This document shows positions 1-9,406 of a stretch of 15,668 nucleotides of DNA, one piece after another (position 1 is the stretch's first letter; the number at the start of each line of letters is the position of its first letter). The DNA lies in the NCBI GenBank assembly GCA_046313675.1, contig JBKBXU010000077.1, forward strand, positions 1 through 15,668, read 5' to 3'. Position numbers and translations under genes: made by a program. This DNA is from JBKBXU01 sp046313675. GTDB lineage: Bacteria > Bacteroidota > Bacteroidia > Cytophagales > Cytophagaceae. The notes under the pieces are model-generated. The model was not told the origin of the DNA. It saw only the letters and a list, made by a program, of their open reading frames with translations, and searched no databases.

Positions 1-412
1 TGTAAGATTTGGAAATATCTGTAAAAAACCCACGGTCAATATATTTCATCTGATGAAACATTTCACCGAAAGGCGAAATGACCGGAAGTGTATCCCTAAT
101 GGTAATATTTCCGTCTTCATCAAGTACTGAAGCAAGTTTTGCAAAATCTTTCAGGTATAATGCCCCATTGCTCTCAACTGTCAGGGAATCATAGAGCTTT
201 CCTCTAAAATTGAAGGAAAACCCTATGGGGACATAAAACGAAGTATCTTTCCATATCAAACTATCGGTAAGAGAATTGACCTCATCAAGGGAAGTATATT
301 TATCAATTTTTTTTGAAAAGCAGAATGATTGTCCGTAAGAGGAAGAACAATCGGAAAAAGTAAAAATTAAGCCAAAAAAAATGATTTTTAAAACAGTATT
401 AGCTGCATTCAT
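1..412 (-). CDS. Partial secreted protein of unknown function (5' end only)
   Basis: Reading the minus strand from an ATG at 412-410 gives 137 open codons running off the left edge of the window. The product starts MNAANTVLKIIFFGLIFTFS, a short basic stretch and a hydrophobic core typical of a Sec signal peptide. A Cys follows (FSDCSSS), but Asp at -1 makes a lipobox doubtful. The mature part has beta-strand-like stretches such as VPIGFSFNFRGKLYDSL and VESNGALYL, recalling secreted beta-sandwich modules with an 'IGFxFxFxG...SNG' pattern. That resemblance is from memory and gives no function. It is divergent to the large operon starting at 558 and may share its regulatory gap. The start is supported by the signal peptide following directly and by the lack of a better ATG upstream. 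Confidence 0.72.
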   Translation of the reverse strand, partial: MNAANTVLKIIFFGLIFTFSDCSSSYGQSFCFSKKIDKYTSLDEVNSLTDSLIWKDTSFYVPIGFSFNFRGKLYDSLTVESNGALYLKDFAKLASVLDEDGNITIRDTLPVISPFGEMFHQMKYIDRGFFTDISKSY

Positions 413-557
413 GATAAATTTTGGGATATAATGCATGTAAAATTACGAATAGAATCGTAAAATTGTGCACGTAACTAAAAATAAATCAAAATGTTTTGTT
501 TTTTCACAAGCTTTTTTACGTATTTTTGTCTTTATTCAACCGTACTTCATCTAAAGA
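413..557. other. Divergent intergenic region
   Basis: This 145-bp AT-rich gap separates the minus-strand secreted-protein gene from the plus-strand operon. Apart from the candidate plus-strand promoter I see no hairpin, operator palindrome or small gene. I could not identify a convincing promoter for the minus-strand gene. Confidence 0.5.
495..528 (+). promoter_or_regulatory. Candidate Bacteroidota-type promoter for the large operon
   Basis: TATTTTTG at 521-528 matches the Bacteroidota -7 consensus TAnnTTTG exactly. A TTTG at 495-498 lies 22 bases upstream as a possible -33 element, slightly longer than the usual spacing. Transcription would start near 535, leaving a leader of about 20-25 bases before the ATG at 558. 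The sequence is AT-rich, so a chance match is possible. Confidence 0.42.
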
Positions 558-3500
558 ATGCGTCGTTTCCTATTTTTTTTAGTTTTGCTTCCGGCTCAAA
601 TTCTGTTCTCACAGCTATGTTTTGCCGAATACCATGGAATATCCTACAGTTTTTCTCAGCCTAAAGAAGAATTTACAGATCCTGTAGAAACAATTAACCA
701 AAAAGTCGCATACATCAATGGCTTGTATGAAAAGGTTGTACATGAAAATCGTTTTACAGAAATTTTGGATGTGAATGTTTCTGCGGATCTTCCCCGGGCA
801 ATAAAGCAGGTCATTGGAGGAAGGGTATATGCGATAATTATAGACTCGGTCATATTCACACCTTCCGGAGCCTATTTTAATGCCCATTGTGTATTAGAAC
901 TTCCCTGGAATGAAAACCGAATATATTTCTCGGCAAATGGAATTGAGTTTCATCCCGGCGGTCTTACCGGTAAATTTAGGTTAAACCTGGTACGGGAGGA
1001 GAGGATACCTTTTGGACAAAATAATCTTATTATTAAGGCTGATCTTCAAAAAACATTTGTAGAGTTTTCCTGTGAAGGATTTCAATCTTTTGGCTTTAAA
1101 GCCGAATATGAATTTAGTAAGGATCTTCTGGTTAGAGAAAATTCCGATGGAAGCCTTAATCATTCTGAGCAGGTAAGGGTAGAATTTGAAGTAACCGGCG
1201 CGGATCTGAATGATATCATAGCACGAGCAGCCATTCCCCCATTTCAGGTAAAAGGACTTACAGGCTTTGGTTTTTATGTGGAAGATGCAATCTTAGATTT
1301 ATCCGACCTTAATAATCCTTCCGGAATAAATTTTCCTTTAGAATACCAGCCAATTTTAAATTCCTATGGCATCACAAATCTTTGGCAAGGAATTTATTTA
1401 AGGGAAGTAAATGTAAAAATTCCTTCAAAATACGAAAAAAGAGGTTCTCCAAGAGTAGAGTTTGGGGTAAGAGATCTTATTTTGGATCATCACGGCCTTA
1501 CCGGAATGTTTTATGGGAGAGAATTGATACCTATAGAACAAGGTGATTTGGGAGGATGGGCCTTTTCACTGGATTCTTTAGGTGTACGATTGGTGGCCAA
1601 TCAGCTCAGCACTGCAGGCTTTGATGGCCAGCTCCAACTTCCTGTGATGAAGGAGGACAAGTCCCTTAGGTATGCGGGAATTATTGAAAAAAATGACAAT
1701 TATTTTTTTAATGTACTATCCTCTGATAAAATTGACATTCCCCTGTGGGCTGCTAAAGCAGAACTGGCACCGGGTTCTAGCATAGAGGTTACTGTTGCCA
1801 ATAAGAAGTTCCAGACTAAAGCTATATTGCACGGCAAGCTATATGTAAATGCACCCTTTGGAAAAGATCCAGACAATAAGGCAAAGCTGGCAGGAGTATC
1901 GTTTGAAGGTTTAACCATCCAATCCATAGCTCCATATTTGACCGTACAGCAATTCGGTCTTGACGAATCAGGAGACGATGGCCAGGCCAATTTATCGAAT
2001 TTTCCGATTTCCCTTAAAAATGTTTCCTACATTTCAGAAGGAGAGAAAGTTGGCATTTCATTTTTATTTGCAGTGAATTTGTCAAAACCGGAAGATAAAG
2101 GGTTTGCCGGAGAAGCGGGTTTAAGGGTAATGGGCGAAATGGTAAACGGGGATCGCCGCTCGTACCGATTTGATAATATATATCTTGATAAAATTAGACT
2201 GGATGTGGATGCCGATGCTTTTCGGTTGAAAGGGGAGTTGGATATTTATAGGAATGATGTAGTGTATGGACGAGGCTTTAAGGGGATGATTGATGCGTGG
2301 TTCCAACCGGGTATCGGTGTGGCGGCAACAGCACAATTCGGTAATGTGAATGGGTTTAGGTACTGGTATGTGGATGCCAAAGCCATACTATCTACCGGTA
2401 TACCTATTATGCCTGGTGTAGGCATCTACGGTTTTATTGGTGGAGCCTACCACAAAATGAGGCAAGGTACTGCACAAATGGAGAGGGCGGAACCCGGAAT
2501 GCCGGTAATTCTGACAGATAACAGCGACCAGAGTGGAGTATCCTTTTCGGGAGCTGTGTACGTTCCCGACGCCAACATAGGGTTAGGGTTGAAAGCCGGG
2601 GTTGTTTTAGCAACTTTGCCAAAGCCGGATCCACTTAATGCTGATGTTGTTTTTGAAATTCAGTTCAATAGCAATGGAGGTATTAATATGATAGGCTTTT
2701 CAGGAGAGGCCTATGTTATGACTCCTCTTTCCAAAAGAGATGGCACGGCTTCTGTGTATGGTGGCTTTGCCATGCAATTTGATATACCTAATAAAACGCT
2801 TCACGCAAACCTGCAGGTACATGTAAATGCAGGTCCGGTAAAAGGGATCGGTGAAAACTACAAAGCCGGATGGTGTGTCCTGCATTTTGCGCCTCAGGAA
2901 TGGTATATATATGTCGGAACACCGGAAAATAGGGTTGGGATTACACTATTCAATGCATTAAAAGTTGGAGGATATTTTGTTGCCGGCACTGAAATTCCCG
3001 GATTTCCAGCCCCTCCTCCAGAAGTAGCTTCTATCCTGGGAGAAGCTGATTTTGATATGATGCGAGATGAAAACGCACTTGGTGGAGGAGGTGGGTTTGC
3101 CTTTGGAGCAGCTATAGCCATGAGTACAGGCGATAAAACTTTTCTGATGTTTTATGGAAGTTTTGATGCCGGTATAGGCTTCGATATAATGATGAAGAAC
3201 TATGGGAACAGTGTCCGGTGTGCCGGAAGAAGTGAACCCATGGGAATGAAAGGGTGGTATGCCTCAGGACAATTATATGCCTATGTGCAAGGTAGTGTAG
3301 GAATAAATGCCAAAGTCTTTGGCCAGCAAAGAAAAGTAGAAATCCTTTCTCTTGGTGTTGCTGCTATTTTGCAGGCGAAGCTGCCAAATCCCACCTGGAT
3401 GCAAGGAACAGTGGGTGGAAGATATTCTGTATTAGGCGGCTTAATATCAGGTAATTGCAAATTCCAGTTGACCATTGGAGAAGAATGTCAGATGGTGGCT

Positions 3501-4976
3501 GGCGGAAGCGTCCTTGCAACTATTAAAATCATTGAAGATATAACCCCCTCCGTAGGTGCCTCAGATGTTAGTGTGTTTAATTCTCCACAGGCGCTGTTTA
3601 ACCTTCCGGTGGAAAAAACATTTGAACTTGTAGATTTTGACGGCAGGCCTCGTTTTTTCAGGGCAAAGCTGGATTATCTGAAGGTATTAGATGGTTCTAC
3701 TGAAATAAGAGGGGAAATAGTAGCAAATTCACACCAGGATGTATATGTCTTTAACTCCCACGACATTTTACCTCCTGAGAAAAAAATATCCGTAAAAGTG
3801 AAAGTGGTATTTGAAGAACTTATTATGAATGCCTGGAGGCCTGTTGTTGTGGATGGGGCTGTACAAACAGAATCTAAAGAGTCCGATTTCACAACCGGAA
3901 AAGCGCCTGATCATATTCCCCATAGCAATGTTGCCTACAGCTACCCGGTACTTAATCAGTATAATTACCTTAAAAATGAATCTTCACATGGATATGTGAC
4001 CTTAATAAAAGGCCAGCCTTACCTTTTTAATACCGATAATGGAAAATGGAACTTTGCTGGAAGACTGGCACAAGGAGGAAATGGCAATATTATTAACCTT
4101 GGCATTTCCTATGATGGTGAAGCCAAGCAGGTAAATTATTCTATTCCGCAAAACATAGAAAACAGCACCCTATATACTTTTCGCTTTTTGAGAATACCTG
4201 CTTCAGAAAATAAAATGCTGGATGCTAATGTGAGCGAAACTTCTACAGAATCTACTTCTGAAGCAGGTACTATGGCTATTAAGACGAAATCTGCCGAGGG
4301 AGTTCGGGAAAATCTTCAAGAGAAGGAAATTTTTATAACTCATTTCCGGACTTCTATCCATAACACGTTCATTCAGAAAATGCAGAGCTTTAAATACAGC
4401 AATGGAGGAACATGGCCTATTGCCAATGGTGTACATGAGCTTTCTACTTCTTTACAGGGAGATGAAGTATTTGATAAATTTGAAATCCATGGCAAAGAAA
4501 GGATGCAGCCTCTGATAAGCTTCGACGCCACCTTATCTGATAACTATTATACCAGTCACGTCCATCCCTTAGTGTATGACGGCTATCCTCTTTTAGGACG
4601 TATCAGAATTTTTGAATGGAGAAATCCGGAAGATCTGGGCCTGCCACCTTCAAGAGGTATATTTATTGGACAGGCAGATACGCAGAAAGAAGTAACAGAA
4701 AATGAAGCACTCAGCGGCAATGCTCAGGCATTGACAGGAAGTGCATCCATCGTTTACATGCTTCCTTTTTATTATTATATGGATTATCAGGAAATCAGAC
4801 AGCATGTAGCCAATACCTTAATCAAAGAAGGAACAAATAGCCGGGTCGATGAAATACTTACCGGCAGACTTGTGTCTATAAAGCCAGGGGTTTACGAACT
4901 GGATGCAAGTTATATACTCCCCGGAACAGATATTATATCCTCCTCCTATAAGGTTTCAATTAAATTAAAGAAGTAA
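558..4976 (+). CDS. Very large exported beta-rich protein, function unknown (1472 aa)
   Basis: The first gene of the operon encodes 1472 residues. A signal peptide is clear (MRRFLFFLVLLPAQILFSQ, likely cut after LCFA near residue 23). The N-terminal third contains at least three spaced copies of a GLTG motif followed by an aromatic/Gly stretch: HPGGLTGKF near residue 132, VKGLTGFGF near 232 and HHGLTGMFY near 311. This suggests a repeated beta-structural unit. A glycine-rich run with GGGGG occurs near residues 838-842, among alternating hydrophobic segments (FAFGAAIAMS, FYGSFDAGIGF) that could be beta strands of an outer-surface or outer-membrane structure. I see no catalytic motif and no obvious type IX secretion C-terminal signal. 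It lies 6 bp before the FN3 protein gene and shares the operon with a toxin-like protein, so a role in display or export of that protein is possible but inferred. I do not recognise a named family. Confidence 0.85.
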   Translation: MRRFLFFLVLLPAQILFSQLCFAEYHGISYSFSQPKEEFTDPVETINQKVAYINGLYEKVVHENRFTEILDVNVSADLPRAIKQVIGGRVYAIIIDSVIFTPSGAYFNAHCVLELPWNENRIYFSANGIEFHPGGLTGKFRLNLVREERIPFGQNNLIIKADLQKTFVEFSCEGFQSFGFKAEYEFSKDLLVRENSDGSLNHSEQVRVEFEVTGADLNDIIARAAIPPFQVKGLTGFGFYVEDAILDLSDLNNPSGINFPLEYQPILNSYGITNLWQGIYLREVNVKIPSKYEKRGSPRVEFGVRDLILDHHGLTGMFYGRELIPIEQGDLGGWAFSLDSLGVRLVANQLSTAGFDGQLQLPVMKEDKSLRYAGIIEKNDNYFFNVLSSDKIDIPLWAAKAELAPGSSIEVTVANKKFQTKAILHGKLYVNAPFGKDPDNKAKLAGVSFEGLTIQSIAPYLTVQQFGLDESGDDGQANLSNFPISLKNVSYISEGEKVGISFLFAVNLSKPEDKGFAGEAGLRVMGEMVNGDRRSYRFDNIYLDKIRLDVDADAFRLKGELDIYRNDVVYGRGFKGMIDAWFQPGIGVAATAQFGNVNGFRYWYVDAKAILSTGIPIMPGVGIYGFIGGAYHKMRQGTAQMERAEPGMPVILTDNSDQSGVSFSGAVYVPDANIGLGLKAGVVLATLPKPDPLNADVVFEIQFNSNGGINMIGFSGEAYVMTPLSKRDGTASVYGGFAMQFDIPNKTLHANLQVHVNAGPVKGIGENYKAGWCVLHFAPQEWYIYVGTPENRVGITLFNALKVGGYFVAGTEIPGFPAPPPEVASILGEADFDMMRDENALGGGGGFAFGAAIAMSTGDKTFLMFYGSFDAGIGFDIMMKNYGNSVRCAGRSEPMGMKGWYASGQLYAYVQGSVGINAKVFGQQRKVEILSLGVAAILQAKLPNPTWMQGTVGGRYSVLGGLISGNCKFQLTIGEECQMVAGGSVLATIKIIEDITPSVGASDVSVFNSPQALFNLPVEKTFELVDFDGRPRFFRAKLDYLKVLDGSTEIRGEIVANSHQDVYVFNSHDILPPEKKISVKVKVVFEELIMNAWRPVVVDGAVQTESKESDFTTGKAPDHIPHSNVAYSYPVLNQYNYLKNESSHGYVTLIKGQPYLFNTDNGKWNFAGRLAQGGNGNIINLGISYDGEAKQVNYSIPQNIENSTLYTFRFLRIPASENKMLDANVSETSTESTSEAGTMAIKTKSAEGVRENLQEKEIFITHFRTSIHNTFIQKMQSFKYSNGGTWPIANGVHELSTSLQGDEVFDKFEIHGKERMQPLISFDATLSDNYYTSHVHPLVYDGYPLLGRIRIFEWRNPEDLGLPPSRGIFIGQADTQKEVTENEALSGNAQALTGSASIVYMLPFYYYMDYQEIRQHVANTLIKEGTNSRVDEILTGRLVSIKPGVYELDASYILPGTDIISSSYKVSIKLKK

Positions 4977-4982
4977 GCCTCA

Positions 4983-7100
4983 ATGAATGCATTAAGACAC
5001 ATATTGCTCACACTGCTTTTGGCGATGATTCTTTTACCTGTTTATGCTCAATCGGTTGATAACGAGGATAAATTGGAGGGTGAAAAAGCAACACCTGGGA
5101 TAAAGGTTATTGCAAGGGCGTATAATGATTCCATTGTCTTGCGGTGGGGTGCTACAAGTCCTTTGGCATGGCAAAGCTGTAACACTTATGGTGTCAGGAT
5201 TGAAAGGTATACCCTTTATAGGAATGGAAAGTCACTGAAAGAAACGGAAAGAGAAAAAACGATCATTGCAGATAATATTACTCCATTGCCTGAAGAGCAA
5301 TGGGAACGTTTCGCACTTAGTGATGACCGCGCATTGATAGCGGCTCAGGCAATATATGGAAGTTCCTTTGAAGTAGAAAGTAATGCCAGTGCCGACATGA
5401 TGACCATGATCAATATGTCACAGGAATTAGAAAACCGGCATGGTTTTGCACTTTTGGCAGCAGATCAGTCTCCGGAAGTGGCATCGGCTGCCGGCCTTAG
5501 ATGGAAGGACCTGGAAATAAAATCTAATGAAAAGTATCTGTACCGGATATATTCTCTGGTACCTGATTCCATCCTTGCCATAGATACAGGTTACGTATTT
5601 GTAGATGCCTCAGAACGGTTTGAAATTCCCCGGCCAAGACAATTGAGTGCTGAATTTGATGACAGGATGGTAAAACTTTCATGGAATAGAAAAATTTTTG
5701 AAAGTATCTTCTCCGGTTACATTGTTGAGCGCTCGGATGATGAAGGTAAAACGTTTAAACCCCTGGACCAGACCATTTACATCAATACCCCTCCGGCAAA
5801 TGTTAACCCTGAAAGGATGTACCGGATAGATTCCTTGCCGGCGAATAATAAAAAATTCATCTACCGGGTAAAAGGAATTACTCCGTTTGGGGAGGTAAGC
5901 CCTCCTTCGGAAAACGTCGAAGGAATGGGCGTGGAAAAGGTTCGCTACGCCAATCCTAATATACTGGATGTGAAAAATATAGAGAATAAAGCCATGAAAA
6001 TCACCTGGGATTTTTCTTCTGAGTATGAAGGAAAGATAAAAGGTTTTGTAATAAGCAGGGCTAAGTCCACGGATTCTGTATTCAGGGATGTAACAAAGAA
6101 GATGTTGCCCCCTCAAAGCAGGGAGTATATGGATAATAAACCTGCAAAAATAAATTATTATAAAGTGCGCGCAGTGGACATGAGCGGTTCGGAATTAGCT
6201 TCCTTCCCGGCATTTGGCCAGTTAATAGATAGCATACCTCCAGCTGCTCCGATTGGGTTGAAAGGACAAATAGATTCCCTTGGAATAGTTACTGTGCACT
6301 GGAAACCGGGAAAAGAGGATGACCTGTTTGGCTATAGAATTTACAGGGCCAACAGCTTAAAGGAAGAGTTTACCCAAGTTACCAAAGCAACTGTAAGGGA
6401 CACTATTTACAGGGACACGATAGAAGTAAATACGCTTACCAAAAAGGTATATTATAAATTGATGGCTTTGGATGAAAACTATAATGCTTCAAAGTTTTCC
6501 GGAGTTTTGGAGTTAAAAAGACCGGATCGTTCTCCTCCTGTTCCGCCAAGATTTTCAGAGGTGGTTTCTGCCGATACAGGCATATATCTTCGTTGGAATC
6601 ACAGCCCCAGCAATGATGTCGTAAAAGAACTCCTCTATAGAAAAGAAGAAGGCCAGGATGCCTGGGTGTTAATTGCAGTTTCCGATAGTGTTAAAACCTT
6701 TAACCATTTTGTTGATAAACAGCTCAGAAAAGGGGTGGAGTATTACTACATCCTTATTGCCGTAGATGATTCCAAGCTGGAGTCCGAACCGGGAACCCCT
6801 GTTAGCGCCAGACTCATTGATACCTATATTAAACCGGAAATAGCGAAAATCAATAAAATCATAGACCGGGAAAAACTTGAAATCAAACTGACCTGGGATT
6901 ATAAAGAACAGGGTGTTGAACGATACCAGGTGTACCGCTCAGAGGGTGAAAGTCCTTTCAGGCTATATAAAAATGTATCCGAACTTTACTTTACCGATAA
7001 AAACTTAACCATAAATACCAGCTATAAGTACAGGATCAGAGCCTTTTTCTCAGACGGTTCACATTCCCAAATGAGCAAAGAGCTGATGATTGAATTTTAA
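4983..7100 (+). CDS. Exported protein with tandem fibronectin type III domains (705 aa)
   Basis: A signal peptide (MNALRHILLTLLLAMILLPV, cleaved after VYAQ) is followed by about five or six FN3-like units. Recognisable strand-B/C signatures are VLRWG (near residue 52), VKLSWNRK (near 230), MKITWDF (near 338), VTVHWKPG (near 438), IYLRWNHS (near 536) and IKLTWDY (near 635). Each is followed by a '(Y/F)xIxRx' or 'YxxYRS' strand and a closing 'YxYR(I/V)' strand. FN3 arrays in exported Bacteroidota proteins usually act as spacers or protein-binding scaffolds at the cell surface. No enzyme domain is visible. The gene starts 6 bp after the 1472-aa gene and ends 3 bp before the next, so it is translated as part of the same operon. 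Its likely role is structural, supporting the large neighbours. Confidence 0.86.
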   Translation: MNALRHILLTLLLAMILLPVYAQSVDNEDKLEGEKATPGIKVIARAYNDSIVLRWGATSPLAWQSCNTYGVRIERYTLYRNGKSLKETEREKTIIADNITPLPEEQWERFALSDDRALIAAQAIYGSSFEVESNASADMMTMINMSQELENRHGFALLAADQSPEVASAAGLRWKDLEIKSNEKYLYRIYSLVPDSILAIDTGYVFVDASERFEIPRPRQLSAEFDDRMVKLSWNRKIFESIFSGYIVERSDDEGKTFKPLDQTIYINTPPANVNPERMYRIDSLPANNKKFIYRVKGITPFGEVSPPSENVEGMGVEKVRYANPNILDVKNIENKAMKITWDFSSEYEGKIKGFVISRAKSTDSVFRDVTKKMLPPQSREYMDNKPAKINYYKVRAVDMSGSELASFPAFGQLIDSIPPAAPIGLKGQIDSLGIVTVHWKPGKEDDLFGYRIYRANSLKEEFTQVTKATVRDTIYRDTIEVNTLTKKVYYKLMALDENYNASKFSGVLELKRPDRSPPVPPRFSEVVSADTGIYLRWNHSPSNDVVKELLYRKEEGQDAWVLIAVSDSVKTFNHFVDKQLRKGVEYYYILIAVDDSKLESEPGTPVSARLIDTYIKPEIAKINKIIDREKLEIKLTWDYKEQGVERYQVYRSEGESPFRLYKNVSELYFTDKNLTINTSYKYRIRAFFSDGSHSQMSKELMIEF

Positions 7101-7103
7101 AAG

Positions 7104-9404
7104 ATGCCGAAGTACAGATTTTTATTTTTAACCATACTTTTTATTTCAGGACTGGCTTCCGGATTGAAGGGGCAGAATTATCCTGTCTCCGGCAACCTGC
7201 AGGTGAAGCCGCCATATTCTGTTTATTTAAGCGATTATACGAAGATTGAGGAAGATAAATTCATACTTAATGTTCGCCTGAACGATCCGGTAGATCCGGT
7301 ACGTACCGTAAAGTTGAAAATTAAGCTTGAAAGCCAAAACGTGACCATCGAAACCCGTCCCGACTGGCAGCCCGTGCCTCTTACCTTGAATTCAGGTTTT
7401 ACAGATCGCTTTACCGGGGCAGACCTGCATGAATACTTTATGGTTAATAATTTGCAGTTTACCAGAGGGATGACCAAGCAGGAGTTTCAGAGAAGAGGTT
7501 CCATTCCTGAAGGACATTATAAAATCTGTGTGGAAGTGTATGATTACGTCAGCGGAAATAAAATATCCCTACCTCTTTGTTCTCAGGGATGGATTATGCT
7601 GAACGACCCTCCACGGCTTATGCTTCCTGAGAATTTTAAAGTGGTAAAAGCCAATGATCCGCAGAACCTTGTTTTTCGATGGCTACCTATGAACTCAGGT
7701 TCTCCAAATTCTTTTTTTACCACCGAATATGAATTTTCTCTGTATGAAATATGGCCGGCAAACCGTAACCCTAACGATGCTGTAAATACCACGCCTCCAA
7801 TTTTGCAGGAAATAACCTTTACGCCAACGTATTTCTATACCATTGCTGATCCTTATCTGATGCCGGGAAGGAACTATGCCTGGCGTGTGAGGGCACGGGA
7901 TGCCAATGGCCTTGACCTGTTTAAGAACCAAGGCTATTCAGAGGTTTTTACCTTTACCTGGGGGGTAAACTGCCCCATTCCTATGAATATTTTTTCTGAG
8001 GAAATTGCCAGCGACCGCACAAGGGCCAATTGGGATGAAGCTGACAATGCCACAGCCTATACTGTCCGGTACAGGCTCAAAGGCAGTAAGGGAAACTGGT
8101 ATGAGGTAAACCCTACCGCTGTAAATGCCCTTCTTACCGGTACGAAACCGGAAACTGAGTACGAATACCAGGTGCGATGTAATTGTGGTTCCATTAGCGG
8201 AGATTACAGCCCCTTAAAGTTCTTTACCACCCCCAAGGCCTCAGACTATCTGGAAAGGTTGGATTGTAACTCCCAAAACCGTCCTCCAATCATTACCAAT
8301 ACCACGCCTTTGGCCACTGCCGCAGTGGGAGAGGAATTCGGTATTGGCCTGTTTAAAGTCAGGCTTACCGAAGTATATGGATCCAATGGCACCTTTAGTG
8401 GAAAAGGCCGTGTACAGGTGGATCTTATGAATGCCGAAGTTCTTGCCGTTTTCAGCAATGTAAAAGTAAATACTGATCGGCAAGTGTATGAAGGGAATAT
8501 GCACCTTACAAGCATAGGGGCGAGTCTTATTCCCCCTGATGTGCGTGATGCCATACAGGAAAGGATAAGTGAAATGGATGGGTATGTACAGCAATTTAAC
8601 CGACTGGTGGAACAAGGTATGGACATCTATCAGGCTTCTCAGAATGCGATTCAATTGGCAGAGGAGGTCATAGAACAACTTTCTGGTGGTGATGTGGGGC
8701 TTATAGCCGAGGCAGAAAGGTATAAACAAGAAATGGAAGCCGGCATTCAAGCCATTTCCAATGGCGACACTACGGGTGGCAGCAATCTTTTCAATAATGC
8801 GGTTCAGGGGCTTCAGAACCTGACTGGTACGGGGGTGCTGAGTGCGATTACAGGAGGGACGGATAAGCTTAAGGAGCTGGTTTTAAAGTTACTTGGGGAA
8901 ATCAAAAATGAGAGAAGTGCCAGCTCTTCACAAAAAAGAGAAGAAACGGTAAAGCTAAGGGAGCAAAAAAAGAATTCTGCAGAAGCCATAAATGAGAGAA
9001 ACAAAGTCACGGAAATCGGTGATTATGAAAAGGTAGAAATGACAGAAGTCTTCGTAATAGGAGAGCCTCTTAAAGTTGTACTCACTCCCGAAGAGATGGC
9101 AATTTTAAGAGAAGATGAACACTATAAGAGGTATTTCGAATCTTCAGAAAAGATACAGGAAAATATTGAAATCATAATAGAAGCGGCTGTCCAGGTAATT
9201 GCAGCAAGTGAATTTATGAAGGAAGATAAGCTTCAATCTTTGCTTTCTGAATTAAAAGATACCTTGAAAGATGACTTGCTGAAAATTGGAAAAGATGCTT
9301 TAAATGAAACTTTGAACGGGAAGAATCCGGATCTTGAGAAAAAAATCAAAGACTTTTTAATCAATAAAATCAACATACTTTCCGCAGATTTAATGAAGGA
9401 ATAA
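7104..9404 (+). CDS. Exported FN3-containing protein with helical C-terminus, resembling TANFOR-domain proteins (766 aa)
   Basis: The signal peptide is MPKYRFLFLTILFISGLASG with cleavage near KGQ (residue 24). Residues 25-285 contain stretches (PPYSVYLSDY, LTGADLHEYF-like FTGADLHEYF, LPEGHYKICVEVYDY-like IPEGHYKICVEVYDY, NDPPRLMLP, SPNSFFTTEYEFSLYEIWP) that I associate from memory with Bacteroidota 'TANFOR domain' surface proteins; this is not checked. One FN3 domain follows at about 290-378 (ANWDEADNATAYTVRYR ... YEYQVRC). Next is a beta region with 'GSNGTFSGKGRV' near 435. From about residue 480 to the end the protein is charged and mostly helical, probably coiled coil. Start and stop are 3 bp and 2 bp from the flanking genes. 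Its position directly before the toxin-like gene suggests a partner or carrier role for that protein, which is inference. Confidence 0.84.
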   Translation: MPKYRFLFLTILFISGLASGLKGQNYPVSGNLQVKPPYSVYLSDYTKIEEDKFILNVRLNDPVDPVRTVKLKIKLESQNVTIETRPDWQPVPLTLNSGFTDRFTGADLHEYFMVNNLQFTRGMTKQEFQRRGSIPEGHYKICVEVYDYVSGNKISLPLCSQGWIMLNDPPRLMLPENFKVVKANDPQNLVFRWLPMNSGSPNSFFTTEYEFSLYEIWPANRNPNDAVNTTPPILQEITFTPTYFYTIADPYLMPGRNYAWRVRARDANGLDLFKNQGYSEVFTFTWGVNCPIPMNIFSEEIASDRTRANWDEADNATAYTVRYRLKGSKGNWYEVNPTAVNALLTGTKPETEYEYQVRCNCGSISGDYSPLKFFTTPKASDYLERLDCNSQNRPPIITNTTPLATAAVGEEFGIGLFKVRLTEVYGSNGTFSGKGRVQVDLMNAEVLAVFSNVKVNTDRQVYEGNMHLTSIGASLIPPDVRDAIQERISEMDGYVQQFNRLVEQGMDIYQASQNAIQLAEEVIEQLSGGDVGLIAEAERYKQEMEAGIQAISNGDTTGGSNLFNNAVQGLQNLTGTGVLSAITGGTDKLKELVLKLLGEIKNERSASSSQKREETVKLREQKKNSAEAINERNKVTEIGDYEKVEMTEVFVIGEPLKVVLTPEEMAILREDEHYKRYFESSEKIQENIEIIIEAAVQVIAASEFMKEDKLQSLLSELKDTLKDDLLKIGKDALNETLNGKNPDLEKKIKDFLINKINILSADLMKE

Positions 9405-9406
9405 CA

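Noticed and set aside
5679..6116. 145-codon minus-strand ORF opposite the FN3 gene
   Set aside because: It is antisense to clear FN3 repeats and its product has no recognisable features.
8241..8750. 169-codon minus-strand ORF opposite the 766-aa gene
   Set aside because: It lies wholly antisense to a well-supported gene, has no domain-like features, and its length is expected from codon bias on the other strand.
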